Shown here: positions 18,243 to 26,046 of the stretch, in pieces
How positions within the stretch are numbered: position 1 is the stretch's first letter
Layout: every line of letters starts with the position of its first letter
Assembly (NCBI RefSeq): GCF_018837975.1
Contig: NZ_JAGSOY010000015.1
Coordinates: 27,185 to 91,184 of the forward strand
DNA length: 64,000 nucleotides
DNA from: Zooshikella harenae
GTDB taxonomy: Bacteria; Pseudomonadota; Gammaproteobacteria; Pseudomonadales; Zooshikellaceae
Reading direction: 5' to 3'
Program-made: the position numbers and the translations under genes
The notes under the pieces: generated by a model
Seen by the model: the letters and a program-made list of their open reading frames with translations, nothing else
Told to the model about the DNA's origin: nothing
Databases searched by the model: none

Positions 18243-18280
18243 TGCCTAGTTAACAATTTATTATTATCTTGGATCGTTGA

Positions 18281-18913
18281 TTAAATATTTTCTGAATCAG
18301 GTGTACAGTCTTCTAACGTAATCGGTGGTATGAGAACCTCATTAATAGTTGTTGTTTGAGGTGTTGTTAGTGTTAAATTTGGGTCAAGACTGCGTGACTC
18401 AAGTACAATGGATAGTTTTAAGTATTGTGGTTGGCCACAGCTACTTTTTTCAGTGGTTAGACCTTTTTTTAGTACCACTTCGCCATTAGCTGTGCCATTA
18501 AATTCCCAGATAGAGGCGGGTCCCACTGTACCAGCATATCGATATCTAACACTTATGGTTGTTTTGCTATACTCACTAATATTGATGTTGCCTTTGATGA
18601 TGGCAGGAGTAATTATCGCCTGTTTATAAGCTGGAATTTCTGCGGTATATTTTATCAGACAGATTGTTCTGTCTTCTTTTTTCTCTGAATTAATCGTGGT
18701 GTGCAGCTGAGATAACGCTAACTGCGTTATGCCTGTTGATTCATCATAATTTATTGTTGTTCCAGTTTCACAACCTTTACCAAGCAGTTTAAATTCACTA
18801 ATCAATCCATGCGTTGCGTCTGAGTTGGCTAATTCATAAGCTTGATTTTGGGCACTAGTGATTAATGCAGCAAGGAAAACACAACTGAAAAGAGTTAAAT
18901 CCTTATAACGCAT
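18281..18913 (-). CDS. Secreted DUF4360-type protein B, divergent
   Basis: This is an exported protein of 210 residues and a paralog of its neighbours. The signal peptide ends near LITSAQNQA. The mature part keeps the family positions: LLGKGCETGTT near the start, a TICLIKYTAEIPAYKQ segment in place of C-x-I-x-I-x-I-P-A-G, RYRYAGTVGPASIWEF, SSCGQPQYLKLSI, and a last Cys in LEDC. It has lost the acidic D-x-N-D-D-G stretch (YDESTGITQLAL instead) and ends in an extra acidic tail. It is less conserved than the other two, and only 38 bp separate it from protein A. Role unknown. Confidence 0.68.
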   Translation of the reverse strand: MRYKDLTLFSCVFLAALITSAQNQAYELANSDATHGLISEFKLLGKGCETGTTINYDESTGITQLALSQLHTTINSEKKEDRTICLIKYTAEIPAYKQAIITPAIIKGNINISEYSKTTISVRYRYAGTVGPASIWEFNGTANGEVVLKKGLTTEKSSCGQPQYLKLSIVLESRSLDPNLTLTTPQTTTINEVLIPPITLEDCTPDSENI

Positions 18914-19005
18914 TGCCCTATATCCTCCTAGTATCCCTGTGTTCTACACACCGCTATGTAAATAGACGGGTGTAGGTAAGAGTAGTGTATGAGTAGAGTT
19001 TTACA

Positions 19006-19033
19006 CTATTGGCCAGCAGTTGCTAGCCAATAG
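19006..19033. terminator. Hairpin between DUF4360-type genes B and C
   Basis: CTATTGGC (19006-19013) pairs with GCCAATAG (19026-19033), with an inner AGCA/TGCT extension. It lies about 100 bp past the minus-strand end of gene C. No T-run follows on either strand, so it may be an mRNA-stabilising or weak termination structure. Confidence 0.4.
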
Positions 19034-19133
19034 AGGATACCTTTTGCGAGCATGTCTTCAATTTATATTGTCCTGTAAAAAGTTAAAACAGTCGCTATGA
19101 GTATCCGATATGTGTTTATATTATCCTTTTACA

Positions 19134-19700
19134 TTAATATTGACATTGAACCATTTGATAACCATAGGTTACCACTGCATTGCTGCCAGCCGCTTCGTCA
19201 ATAACTACGCGTCCATTTTTAGCTTCTACTGTAACAGAAGTTTTGAAGGTGACATCTTGTCCACAAGGGCTGTAAGTGTAACCTACAAAGTCTTTTTTGA
19301 TGACAAGGTTTTGGGTGAAAGGTGCAGGATAAAATTCTTGAATGGCGGCATCACCTGTTGTACCTGCAAGACGGTGGCGCAGAGTGATCAAGCCTTTTCC
19401 TTGAGATTGAATATCTGCAGTACCTTCCAGACCTACTTTACTGATGGCAATTTGAAAGCCAGAGGGAACTCGAATGGGAAATTTAATGACACATGTTTTG
19501 CGCATGTGACTTGAGGTATAGGATTCCGCTAAGGGTTGTTGATCAAAAATAATATCAAATGATTTATCAGGGTTGGTATCAACAATACCAGAACAGCCAC
19601 CAAGAAAGCGTACTTGGCCAGGATCAATGCCAATGCCATCGTCAAATGCCAAGGCTGAAGTTGATAAAGCTAAAGCAGAAATTAAAGCTAGCGTTTTCAT
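19134..19700 (-). CDS. Secreted DUF4360-type protein C
   Basis: This is an exported protein of 188 residues. The signal peptide is MKTLALISALALSTSALA, and AAGGAG precedes the ATG at good spacing. The mature part has LGGCSGIVD, a short acidic NPDKSFDIIFDQ segment, TCVIKFPIRVPSGFQ, VGLEGTADIQ, HRLAGTTGDAAIQEF, a central CGQD and a final Cys near the C-terminus. It is the cleanest DUF4360-type member of the three and lacks the inserts of A and B. Four cysteines at matching positions suggest two disulfides. The function of the family is not known. Confidence 0.8.
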   Translation of the reverse strand: MKTLALISALALSTSALAFDDGIGIDPGQVRFLGGCSGIVDTNPDKSFDIIFDQQPLAESYTSSHMRKTCVIKFPIRVPSGFQIAISKVGLEGTADIQSQGKGLITLRHRLAGTTGDAAIQEFYPAPFTQNLVIKKDFVGYTYSPCGQDVTFKTSVTVEAKNGRVVIDEAAGSNAVVTYGYQMVQCQY

Positions 19701-20095
19701 TTTGCTACTCCTTGTTTTTATAATGCTATGTTGTATACATAATCCAGTGTATACAGAGGTTGTAAGTTGACTCTAAGTGCATTGTTTATTAATGCATCTA
19801 TCGAGCTATTTTTTAGTAAAAGCTGCGATGAGTGTTATTACAGAGCATGTAGCCTAATTGTTTTGTGATTTGTGTCAAGAAAAATCGCAAAATACATCTA
19901 ATGATGTATAGATTTATAAGTGGAATTTTAAACATTATGAACTAGCGTAAAGTTAAAAATGAATGGGTGGTGTTTATCTGCGGTAATAAAAGTAAATAGT
20001 CTTACTGTTAGACAATAATGCAGTATATAATTCTGTATTTATATCCGCTGGGCAGCATTTAAAAATGCACTTTTTTTAGAGTTGCCCACAATTGA
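19701..20095. other. AT-rich intergenic stretch
   Basis: This stretch lies between two minus-strand genes. It should hold the promoter of the DUF4360-type gene C. Near 20054-20067 GCATTTAAAAATGC forms a small hairpin followed on the plus strand by a T-run, but no plus-strand gene precedes it. I see no coding region. Confidence 0.5.
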
Positions 20096-20875
20096 TTAAT
20101 GTTGTTCTTGTAAGAAAGGGCAAAGCTTAAAACGGTTTGTTTTATTGATGACTTTGGCTAATAAATAAGCTTGTGCTTTGATTTGTCGATTGATTTTATC
20201 TGCAAGTTGTTTACTGCCTTGTGCTTTTTTACTAATGAGAATGTGAAAAAATGACTGAGCAATTGGTTGTGGATGAAATTCAAACAGTTGTTGTTTTCTA
20301 GGGGGAAGTTGACTAAGTAGGACTTTTCCGTTTTTTTCACTGAATAGTGCTGCCTTAACACGCTTTTTAAGTAATAAATTAAATAATAATTCATCTTTAC
20401 GGACTTCATGGAGTTTTAAGTTGTAACGCCGAATAGCATGCTGAAAATCAAGGCTATAGGTGTAACTCTTGGTGACGCCAAAGGGACCAAGTGACTTTAA
20501 GTCAGCCAAATTATGCCATTCAAGTGGTTCATCCTTTAAATACATCAGTGCAATGTTATCGACGAATACGGGATTGGTGATTATAAAATCCTGAGCATTT
20601 TCAGGTGTGCAAATCCAGGAAGGTGTACCGTGGTGTCGCCCTGCGCGACTGGTGCTAATAGCGGCTTTCCAATCGGGATACCAAACAAAATTGATATCAA
20701 TGTTTTCAGGGGCGAGTAGTTTTGTGAGTAGTTGAGCATGAAGCCCATAAGGAGGCTGTTGACTATAATAAGGTGGCCATGCTGCGATGGCTAAGCTGAT
20801 CGTTTCTCCAAAAATAGGAAAACTTCTAAACAGAATAAGCAATAACCATAGATACAGGACTATGCGTATATTCAT
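20096..20875 (-). CDS. Periplasmic amino-acid-binding-type protein (SBP_bac_3)
   Basis: This is an exported protein of 259 residues with a signal peptide (LWLLLILFRSFPIFGETI). The mature part starts SLAIAAWPPYYSQQPPYGLHAQLL, the usual solute-binding family 3 opening, and later has NPVFVDNIALMYLKDEPL, LKSLGPFGVTKSYTYS, and a hinge-like region near 165-180. Proteins of this kind bind polar amino acids or act as sensor-type domains. No permease or ATPase gene is next to it, so the partner is unknown. It belongs to the same broad family as the three genes at 23.4-25.9 kb, but its sequence is distinct from theirs. Confidence 0.8.
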   Translation of the reverse strand: MNIRIVLYLWLLLILFRSFPIFGETISLAIAAWPPYYSQQPPYGLHAQLLTKLLAPENIDINFVWYPDWKAAISTSRAGRHHGTPSWICTPENAQDFIITNPVFVDNIALMYLKDEPLEWHNLADLKSLGPFGVTKSYTYSLDFQHAIRRYNLKLHEVRKDELLFNLLLKKRVKAALFSEKNGKVLLSQLPPRKQQLFEFHPQPIAQSFFHILISKKAQGSKQLADKINRQIKAQAYLLAKVINKTNRFKLCPFLQEQH

Positions 20876-21344
20876 CTGCGGATCGTTATTTCAATTGTGT
20901 TATTTAAACGTATTTTAGTTCACAGTTGGTAATGCACGCAGGGTAATTGCATATAAAAATACTTCGTGATGAGAATAGATTGTGCCAATGCAGCGCATGA
21001 ATTAGTTTGTTCCTCCCGCAGCAGAAACCATCTCTGCTCTCCCTCAATCATGATTAAATGAACACCCGTGGTATTTTGATGTACGCCAGTAGTAGACAAA
21101 GGTTGGATAATGCGCATCGAACTGTTTGCCGCAAGGATGCGGTAACTATCTTGACAAACAGTAGCCTCCAGGAAAGGATTCGCGGCATGTTCGAAGGGCG
21201 TTATGCAGGTTTCAAACATAAATGATGAGTGATTGTTTGGGACACTAGGTGATTATAAGGTAATTTGCATAGAGTGGCCTGGTGAGGTTACTGTTAGCTC
21301 TCTGTGACCTTTATATGACTAAACTTTGATGGAGTAATCCCACC
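20876..21344. other. Intergenic stretch with repeat copy 2
   Basis: This region holds the second copy of the structured repeat (21105-21206). A 99-codon minus-strand frame runs through it but its N-terminal part is just the reverse translation of the repeat, so I do not call a gene. AACACCCGTGG-type GC-rich blocks around 21000-21070 are unexplained. Confidence 0.5.
21105..21206. repeat. Dispersed structured repeat, copy 2
   Basis: The core has TTTGCCGCAAGGATGCGG and GCCTCCAGGAAAGGATT as in copy 1, with a 13-nt expansion between the two blocks that creates an extra ACTGTTTG/CAAACAGT pairing. The outer inverted repeat, 21105-21122 against 21189-21206, matches at 14 of 18 positions. Its sequence differs from the copy 1 stem. 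A conserved core in unrelated but self-complementary flanks suggests that pairing, not stem sequence, is kept. Confidence 0.65.
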
Positions 21345-21737
21345 ATGAAGTGGATGAGTGTTGCTTTTGTGTTTTTGATTACAGGTTGTCAATTATTATC
21401 CCCACAGCCTGACTTGGATCCGAAGTATAGGACCTATTTTCTGCAGGATCATCAACGACAATGTCAACGTGCTGCGGATAATGCAGGTGATCCCAGGGTT
21501 TGTCCTTGTGTTGCCAATCGTATGATGAATGAATTACCTGCACAAACCCATGATTGGCTACAGCAGGCGTTTATAATCCGACAACAACAGCCTTCAATAA
21601 GTCATCAAGCGATGTTGGAACAGCTAGCCAAAACAACAGGAAAGACTACGAGTGAATTACAAACGACAATTGAGCAGTCTTTAGGTCAGGCATTTGTTGA
21701 TGCACAGGCTATTTGTGTGAAACGGTCACAGGAGTAG
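21345..21737 (+). CDS. Small lipoprotein of unknown function
   Basis: This is a 130-residue lipoprotein. A short signal peptide ends in the lipobox FLITGC with Cys15. The mature part is mostly helical by composition, with paired cysteines in VCPCVANRMMNELP (about residues 50-63), a QQ-rich helix, and a last Cys in AICVKR. TGGAG precedes the ATG at a good distance. It stands alone: the upstream region is a repeat and the next gene is 328 bp away. I do not recognise the family. The four mature cysteines could form disulfides in the periplasm. Confidence 0.7.
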   Translation: MKWMSVAFVFLITGCQLLSPQPDLDPKYRTYFLQDHQRQCQRAADNAGDPRVCPCVANRMMNELPAQTHDWLQQAFIIRQQQPSISHQAMLEQLAKTTGKTTSELQTTIEQSLGQAFVDAQAICVKRSQE

Positions 21738-22065
21738 TCTCATTTTTTTCTCTTAAATAAGGCGATAATGCTGGTGATATAACTGTTAAAGTGTTAACCA
21801 TTAGGGGATATATCGACAATGGCTTGTATTTATAAATATGTCATGTAAATTGGCGGATGCTTATACTTAACCCGCTATACTATTTTGATACAGTTGTTTT
21901 ACTTTTATCTGGAACACTTTGCAGTAACTATGCATGTTAATGGTTGAGTGAACTATTACACGTTTTGTAAGTCACAGGTTCGCATTTTGCTATCATTTGG
22001 GGTCTATTCGCGGAGTCCAAAAGTTTGATATAAATAACGTGCATTAAATGAATTAGGTAATATCA
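21738..22065. other. Intergenic stretch before the OmpA-like gene
   Basis: No coding region, repeat or strong hairpin is evident. It presumably carries the promoter and leader of the OmpA-like lipoprotein gene. Confidence 0.5.
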
Positions 22066-22728
22066 ATGAAGAAAACTGTTTTAGCACTAACGGCTGCTGC
22101 TGTGTTTACTACAGGCTGTCAATCACCAAACCCTTATACAGGTGAGGCTGAGTTTAATAAAACATCCAAGTATGGTGGTATTGGTGCGTTGGCTGGTGCT
22201 GCTGTAGGGGCTCTGGCAAATGGTAAACGTGGTGCTTTAGCTGGAGCGGCTATAGGTGCTGCTGCGGGTGCTGGTTGGGGATATTATGCTGACCGTCAAG
22301 AAGATGCATTACGCCAACATCTTAGAAGTACAGGGGTGAAAGTTGTTCGAAATGGTGATCAGCTATCGTTGATTATGCCAGGTAACATTACATTTGATAC
22401 TGACTCTTACAATATCCAAGCAGGATTTTATCGTACGTTAAACTCTGTGGGTATGGTGTTACGTGAATTTGATCAGTCAATTGTTGAAGTGGTTGGTCAT
22501 ACTGATAGTACAGGTGGACGTGCGCATAATATGCAGCTTTCTGAGAACCGTGCACGCAGTGTGTCCAGTTACCTGATTAATCAAGGGGTACTGGCTAATC
22601 GCGTTCGTTACTATGGTGTGGGACCAGACCGGCCGATTGCCAGTAATGGAAACGCTCAAGGACGTGCACAAAACCGCCGTGTTGAGATTAACCTACTGCC
22701 AATGTCTGGTGTGCAGTATTCTCACTGA
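22066..22728 (+). CDS. OmpA-family lipoprotein with glycine zipper (YiaD/Pal-like)
   Basis: This outer-membrane lipoprotein should anchor to peptidoglycan. The lipobox is VFTTGC with Cys18. Residues about 40-75 are a glycine-zipper segment (GALAGAAVGALANGKRGALA and following). The C-terminal OmpA domain (about 105-215) has TFDTDSYNI, VEVVGHTDSTGG, the LSENRARSVSSYL helix and QNRRVEINL. The order zipper-OmpA matches YiaD-type proteins. Length (220) is typical. The end overlaps the convergent acetyltransferase gene by 7 bp, so no terminator separates the two. Confidence 0.88.
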   Translation: MKKTVLALTAAAVFTTGCQSPNPYTGEAEFNKTSKYGGIGALAGAAVGALANGKRGALAGAAIGAAAGAGWGYYADRQEDALRQHLRSTGVKVVRNGDQLSLIMPGNITFDTDSYNIQAGFYRTLNSVGMVLREFDQSIVEVVGHTDSTGGRAHNMQLSENRARSVSSYLINQGVLANRVRYYGVGPDRPIASNGNAQGRAQNRRVEINLLPMSGVQYSH

Positions 22729-23186
22729 TAAGCTATAACACGGGGAGGATGCCAGAGTGTGGTCATTTGACCTGAAGCGGCATTACCCCATGTTGATAAA
22801 ACCTGGCAGTTAAACTGCCGGGTATATAAGTGCATAGCTGCAATATTGTATTGTGCGACATCCCCATAAAACTGACAGGTAGGAAATCGCTTTAATAAGA
22901 AGAAAAATAATGTACTACCTAATCCTTGCCGAAAATATGTTGGTCTCACAGCCAGTAATGAAATATAAATAACCCTTGGTGCAGTGTATTCACAAAAAAT
23001 TGTGCCACGTAGCTGTTGTCTGCGGAATATTCCCCATCCTGAACTATTTGCTAATAAGCAGGAATATGCTCTTTGAGAAGAAAATGCCTGTGAGCTGGCA
23101 AAGCTATCGTAAATCAGTGAGTGGACCGTATTTTTTACTTCTGCCCTGGTAGCATCAATAGGGCGAATTATTAATGGTTCATTCAT
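22722..23186 (-). CDS. GNAT-family N-acetyltransferase
   Basis: This 154-residue protein should transfer an acetyl group from acetyl-CoA to an unidentified amine. The acetyl-CoA loop is RQGLGSTLF (about 89-97), preceded by the beta-strand YISLLAVRPTYF and followed by the helix LFFFLLKRF. A late QYNIAAMHLYTRQFN matches the family's C-terminal motif. It is convergent with, and overlaps, the OmpA-like gene. The substrate cannot be deduced from its neighbours. Confidence 0.8.
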   Translation of the reverse strand: MNEPLIIRPIDATRAEVKNTVHSLIYDSFASSQAFSSQRAYSCLLANSSGWGIFRRQQLRGTIFCEYTAPRVIYISLLAVRPTYFRQGLGSTLFFFLLKRFPTCQFYGDVAQYNIAAMHLYTRQFNCQVLSTWGNAASGQMTTLWHPPRVIAYQ

Positions 23187-23295
23187 TTACTTTAATACTT
23201 TATTTTTACTTACCCATAAAAAGAACTGGTTACTTGTTGTTTTTTGTTCTCTCTATTGGGGGCTACTGCTAAGGTTAACTTTATAAACATTAGCA

Positions 23296-23340
23296 TATAC
23301 CCTTCGTGAATCAATTTTATACCCCTATGGCTATACCCCT
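23296..23340. repeat. Three TATACCC-type motifs upstream of the solute-binding gene trio
   Basis: TATACCCTT (23296), TATACCCCT (23318) and TATACCCCT (23332) occur as direct copies, the last two 14 bp apart. They lie between the divergent acetyltransferase gene and the first solute-binding gene. Inverted versions appear upstream of entB and cysI. A regulator-binding site is possible but unproven. Confidence 0.4.
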
Positions 23341-23359
23341 GGGACACAAAGGGTTTGTT

Positions 23360-23387
23360 AACCCCAAATGTTGATCTATTTGGGGTT
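23360..23387 (+). promoter_or_regulatory. Perfect 10-bp hairpin in the leader of the solute-binding gene trio
   Basis: AACCCCAAAT and ATTTGGGGTT pair perfectly around an 8-nt loop, 38 bp before the GTG start at 23426. No gene on the plus strand lies just upstream, so it is not an ordinary gene-end terminator. It could be an attenuator, an operator or an mRNA-stabilising leader. Confidence 0.5.
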
Positions 23388-23425
23388 ATACTTCTTTATA
23401 TCGTTCAACGAACTGGTGTCTACCT

Positions 23426-24226
23426 GTGAAGTTGTTGTATAAAGTCATTGTGTTGACTTGTTGTGGTTGGGGACTGCTCTGCGCTAGTTTCAATACAGTG
23501 TTGTCTAAAGAAAACGTAGTACGCTTGACAAACGGTGAATGGCCGCCATTTATGTCTGAGCACTATAAAAACTATGGTGCAGCATCTGATATTGTTTCAC
23601 AGGCTTTTGCGCTTGAAGGTGTTAATGTTCAGTATGATTTCTTCTTGTGGGATAAAGCTATAAATCTGGCCGCTGCAGGGCAGTGGGATGGTTCGTTGGT
23701 GTGGACATGGAATGAGAAACGAAAGCAACTTTTCTACTATAGTGATCCGGTCATTACCTTACGCACGGTTTTTTTTCATCGAGTTGATACTGTATTTGAC
23801 TGGAAAGATTGGTCAGACCTTAAAGGAAAAAGGGTGGGTGCCACTCGTGGCTATTATTATGGTGAAGATTTTAAACAAGCTGAATCAAGTCAACTGATTG
23901 AGGTTATTCGTCAGGATTCTGATTTAGATAATTTAAAGAAATTGTTAAGAAAAAAAATTGACTTATTTGTAATCGATACAGAAATTGGTTATGAACTGTT
24001 GAATACGCATTTTCCACCAGGTATTCGTCAACTGGTGACCAGTCACCCTAAACCACTTCGTGAAACGAGCTTTCATTTATTACTCTCGAGAAAGGTTAAG
24101 CACAGTCAGCAATGGATACGATTGTTCAATGCAGGTCTTAAGGAGTTAAAAAGCCGCGGGGAGTATGATCGTATCTTAGATGATGTGATTCAAGGAGTTT
24201 ATCGTCTTCCTCCAAAAAACAATTAG
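23426..24226 (+). CDS. Periplasmic amino-acid-binding-type protein 1 of a tandem trio
   Basis: This is an exported protein of 266 residues with a signal peptide ending near CASFNTVLSK. The mature part opens VVRLTNGEWPPFMSEHYKNY and has FYYSDPVITLRTVFFHR and DLKGKRVGATRGYYYG, marks of solute-binding family 3. GTG is the likely start; the SD is weak. Two close paralogs follow directly. All three share the TNGEWPP and RGYYYG/GYFYG motifs and end in a similar LKELKSRGEYD helix. No permease or ATPase is nearby, so they may serve a distant transporter, a sensor, or bind ligands alone. Confidence 0.83.
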   Translation: MKLLYKVIVLTCCGWGLLCASFNTVLSKENVVRLTNGEWPPFMSEHYKNYGAASDIVSQAFALEGVNVQYDFFLWDKAINLAAAGQWDGSLVWTWNEKRKQLFYYSDPVITLRTVFFHRVDTVFDWKDWSDLKGKRVGATRGYYYGEDFKQAESSQLIEVIRQDSDLDNLKKLLRKKIDLFVIDTEIGYELLNTHFPPGIRQLVTSHPKPLRETSFHLLLSRKVKHSQQWIRLFNAGLKELKSRGEYDRILDDVIQGVYRLPPKNN

Positions 24227-24361
24227 TTATTTATAGTTGTTTTACGGAGATTAAATAAAGAAAAAACTATAGGTATTTAAAATTCCTACCTAATTATTCC
24301 ACGCTAAACTTAGACCGTAGCTAAAATTAGAAGATAGCTAACTTATGTGGAGTAGGTGAGT

Positions 24362-25135
24362 ATGTATTCAGTATTAAAAATTGCAGCTTTAAGCTATTTT
24401 TTATTATCGTTTAGTTGGCTGGCCTATGGGCAAGATGTCATTAAGCTGACTAATGGTGAATGGCCACCTTATATGTCAGAGGGCTATAAACACAACGGGC
24501 TGGTTTCTCATATTGTTGTAGAGGCTTTTAAAAATGAAGGGATAACGGTTGAATATGGTTTTTTTCCCTGGAAGCGTGCGATCAAACAGGCTGAGCTAGG
24601 TAAAGAGTGGAAAGGTTCTGTTGGTTGGAGTAAGAATAATGAGCGTGAAGCTATCTTTATTTATACGGATCCTATTATTGAGTTAAAAGATGTTTTTTTT
24701 CACCGTAAAGATTTACAGTTTGACTGGAAAACAATCGATGACTTGAAGAATTATAAAATTGGGGCTTCAGTAGGTTACTTTTATGGTAAAGCGTTTGAAG
24801 ATGCTGAAAAAAGTAAAAAAATAAAAGTATCACGAACCTCTAAAGATGAGAATAATTTGAAAAAATTGGCTGCAGGTAAGATAGACTTGTTTCCTGCGAC
24901 ATTGGAGGTAGGCTATGAGTTGATTGCTGACAAGCTCCCCGAAGGCACAAAGAATGTATTAACAAACCATCCTCGCCCAGTAAGAACAACTAATTATCAT
25001 CTGATCATCAATAAAAAAATTAAAGATGCACAAAAATATGCTGATGCGTTTAATAGTGGACTTAAAAAACTTAAAGAGTCAGGGAAATACGAACAAATGT
25101 TGAGTGACAGTATTGAAGGTAAGTATCGTCCATAA
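24362..25135 (+). CDS. Periplasmic amino-acid-binding-type protein 2 of a tandem trio
   Basis: This is an exported protein of about 257 residues with a signal peptide ending at LAYGQ. I chose the ATG at 24362 because GGAG at 24349 is 9 bp upstream; a GTG at 24356 is also in frame. The mature part opens VIKLTNGEWPPYMSEGYKHN and has PWKRAIKQAE, IIELKDVFFHRKD and IGASVGYFYG. It carries more lysines than its neighbours. The intergenic gap before it (about 135 bp) holds weak hairpins, so it may have its own transcript start. The next paralog begins 5 bp after its stop. Confidence 0.83.
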   Translation: MYSVLKIAALSYFLLSFSWLAYGQDVIKLTNGEWPPYMSEGYKHNGLVSHIVVEAFKNEGITVEYGFFPWKRAIKQAELGKEWKGSVGWSKNNEREAIFIYTDPIIELKDVFFHRKDLQFDWKTIDDLKNYKIGASVGYFYGKAFEDAEKSKKIKVSRTSKDENNLKKLAAGKIDLFPATLEVGYELIADKLPEGTKNVLTNHPRPVRTTNYHLIINKKIKDAQKYADAFNSGLKKLKESGKYEQMLSDSIEGKYRP

Positions 25136-25140
25136 CAAGC

Positions 25141-25935
25141 ATGATTTTTGGCTCATTAAATATGGGAATGCTAAAACATTTTTGTTTAAGTGTCATTCTA
25201 GCGTTATCCATTGGTACTCAAAGTGTTTTTGGGCAAGAGGTTATTCGAATTACTAATGGCGAGTGGCCTCCTTTTATGTCACAAACGTATAAACACTATG
25301 GGGCAGGCTCTCATATTGTAACGGAAGCATTTGCACAGGAGAACATTACCGTAAAATACGGATTTTATCCCTGGAAAAGGGCTATGAAGGAAGCAAGAGA
25401 AGGTACCTGGGATGCGACATTGTTATGGGGGAAAAATGAGGAGCGAGAGAAGTCTTTTCTATATAGTGAATCTGTTTTAACGTTAAGAACCGTTTTTTTT
25501 CATCGTAAAGATATGCCGTTTAATTGGCAAAAGTGGGAGGATTTGAGTGGTTATAAACTAGGTGTCACGCGGGGTTATTATTATGGAGAAGGGTTAGCAA
25601 AGGCAATTGAAGAAAATATACTGCGAGTCGATATTGCAAACTCGGATGTCATAAATTTTCATAAGTTACTGGCAGGGCGTATACAGCTCTTTGTCATTGA
25701 GCCTGAAGTTGGTTATGAGATACTTTCTGAAAACTTCCCACAAACAAGTCGCGATTTGTTGACAAACCATCCTCGGCCTATAAGAGAAGCAGATTGGTTT
25801 TTGATTATTTCTAAAAAAAGCCCTAAAGCGGCATACTGGTTAGAGAAATTCAATAAAGGCTTAAAAAAGATTATTGCCAGTGGTAAGCATGATCAAATAA
25901 TGGAAGATGTATTATTGGGAAAGTATCGACCGTAA
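25141..25935 (+). CDS. Periplasmic amino-acid-binding-type protein 3 of a tandem trio
   Basis: This is an exported protein with a signal peptide ending at SVFGQ. Its mature part opens VIRITNGEWPPFMSQTYKHY and has FYPWKRAMKEAREG, LTLRTVFFHRKD and LGVTRGYYYGEG. It sits 5 bp after its paralog and is probably cotranscribed. The start is unclear: ATGs at 25141, 25162 and 25168 are all in frame, and the last gives the most normal signal peptide. A 10-bp stem follows the gene. It matches protein 1 more closely than protein 2 in the TRGYYYGE segment. Confidence 0.83.
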   Translation: MIFGSLNMGMLKHFCLSVILALSIGTQSVFGQEVIRITNGEWPPFMSQTYKHYGAGSHIVTEAFAQENITVKYGFYPWKRAMKEAREGTWDATLLWGKNEEREKSFLYSESVLTLRTVFFHRKDMPFNWQKWEDLSGYKLGVTRGYYYGEGLAKAIEENILRVDIANSDVINFHKLLAGRIQLFVIEPEVGYEILSENFPQTSRDLLTNHPRPIREADWFLIISKKSPKAAYWLEKFNKGLKKIIASGKHDQIMEDVLLGKYRP

Positions 25936-25984
25936 GTCGCTTCCGTCGGAAATCATCTCTATCATAAAGTGTTATAACCCAGCA

Positions 25985-26012
25985 TAATCCCCATAAACCA
26001 TAATGGGGATTA
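25985..26012. terminator. Hairpin between convergent genes
   Basis: TAATCCCCAT (25985-25994) and ATGGGGATTA (26003-26012) form a perfect 10-bp stem with an 8-nt loop. It lies between the end of the solute-binding trio and the end of the convergent antiporter gene, so it may end both transcripts. Neither side has a clear T-run. Confidence 0.5.
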
Positions 26013-26046
26013 CGTCTGTTGATGTAAATACTATCCTGCGTGTAGA

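Noticed and set aside
20920..21219. 99-codon minus-strand frame
   Set aside because: Its N-terminal part is the reverse translation of the dispersed repeat, and the rest lacks an SD, a family and neighbours. Treated as non-coding.
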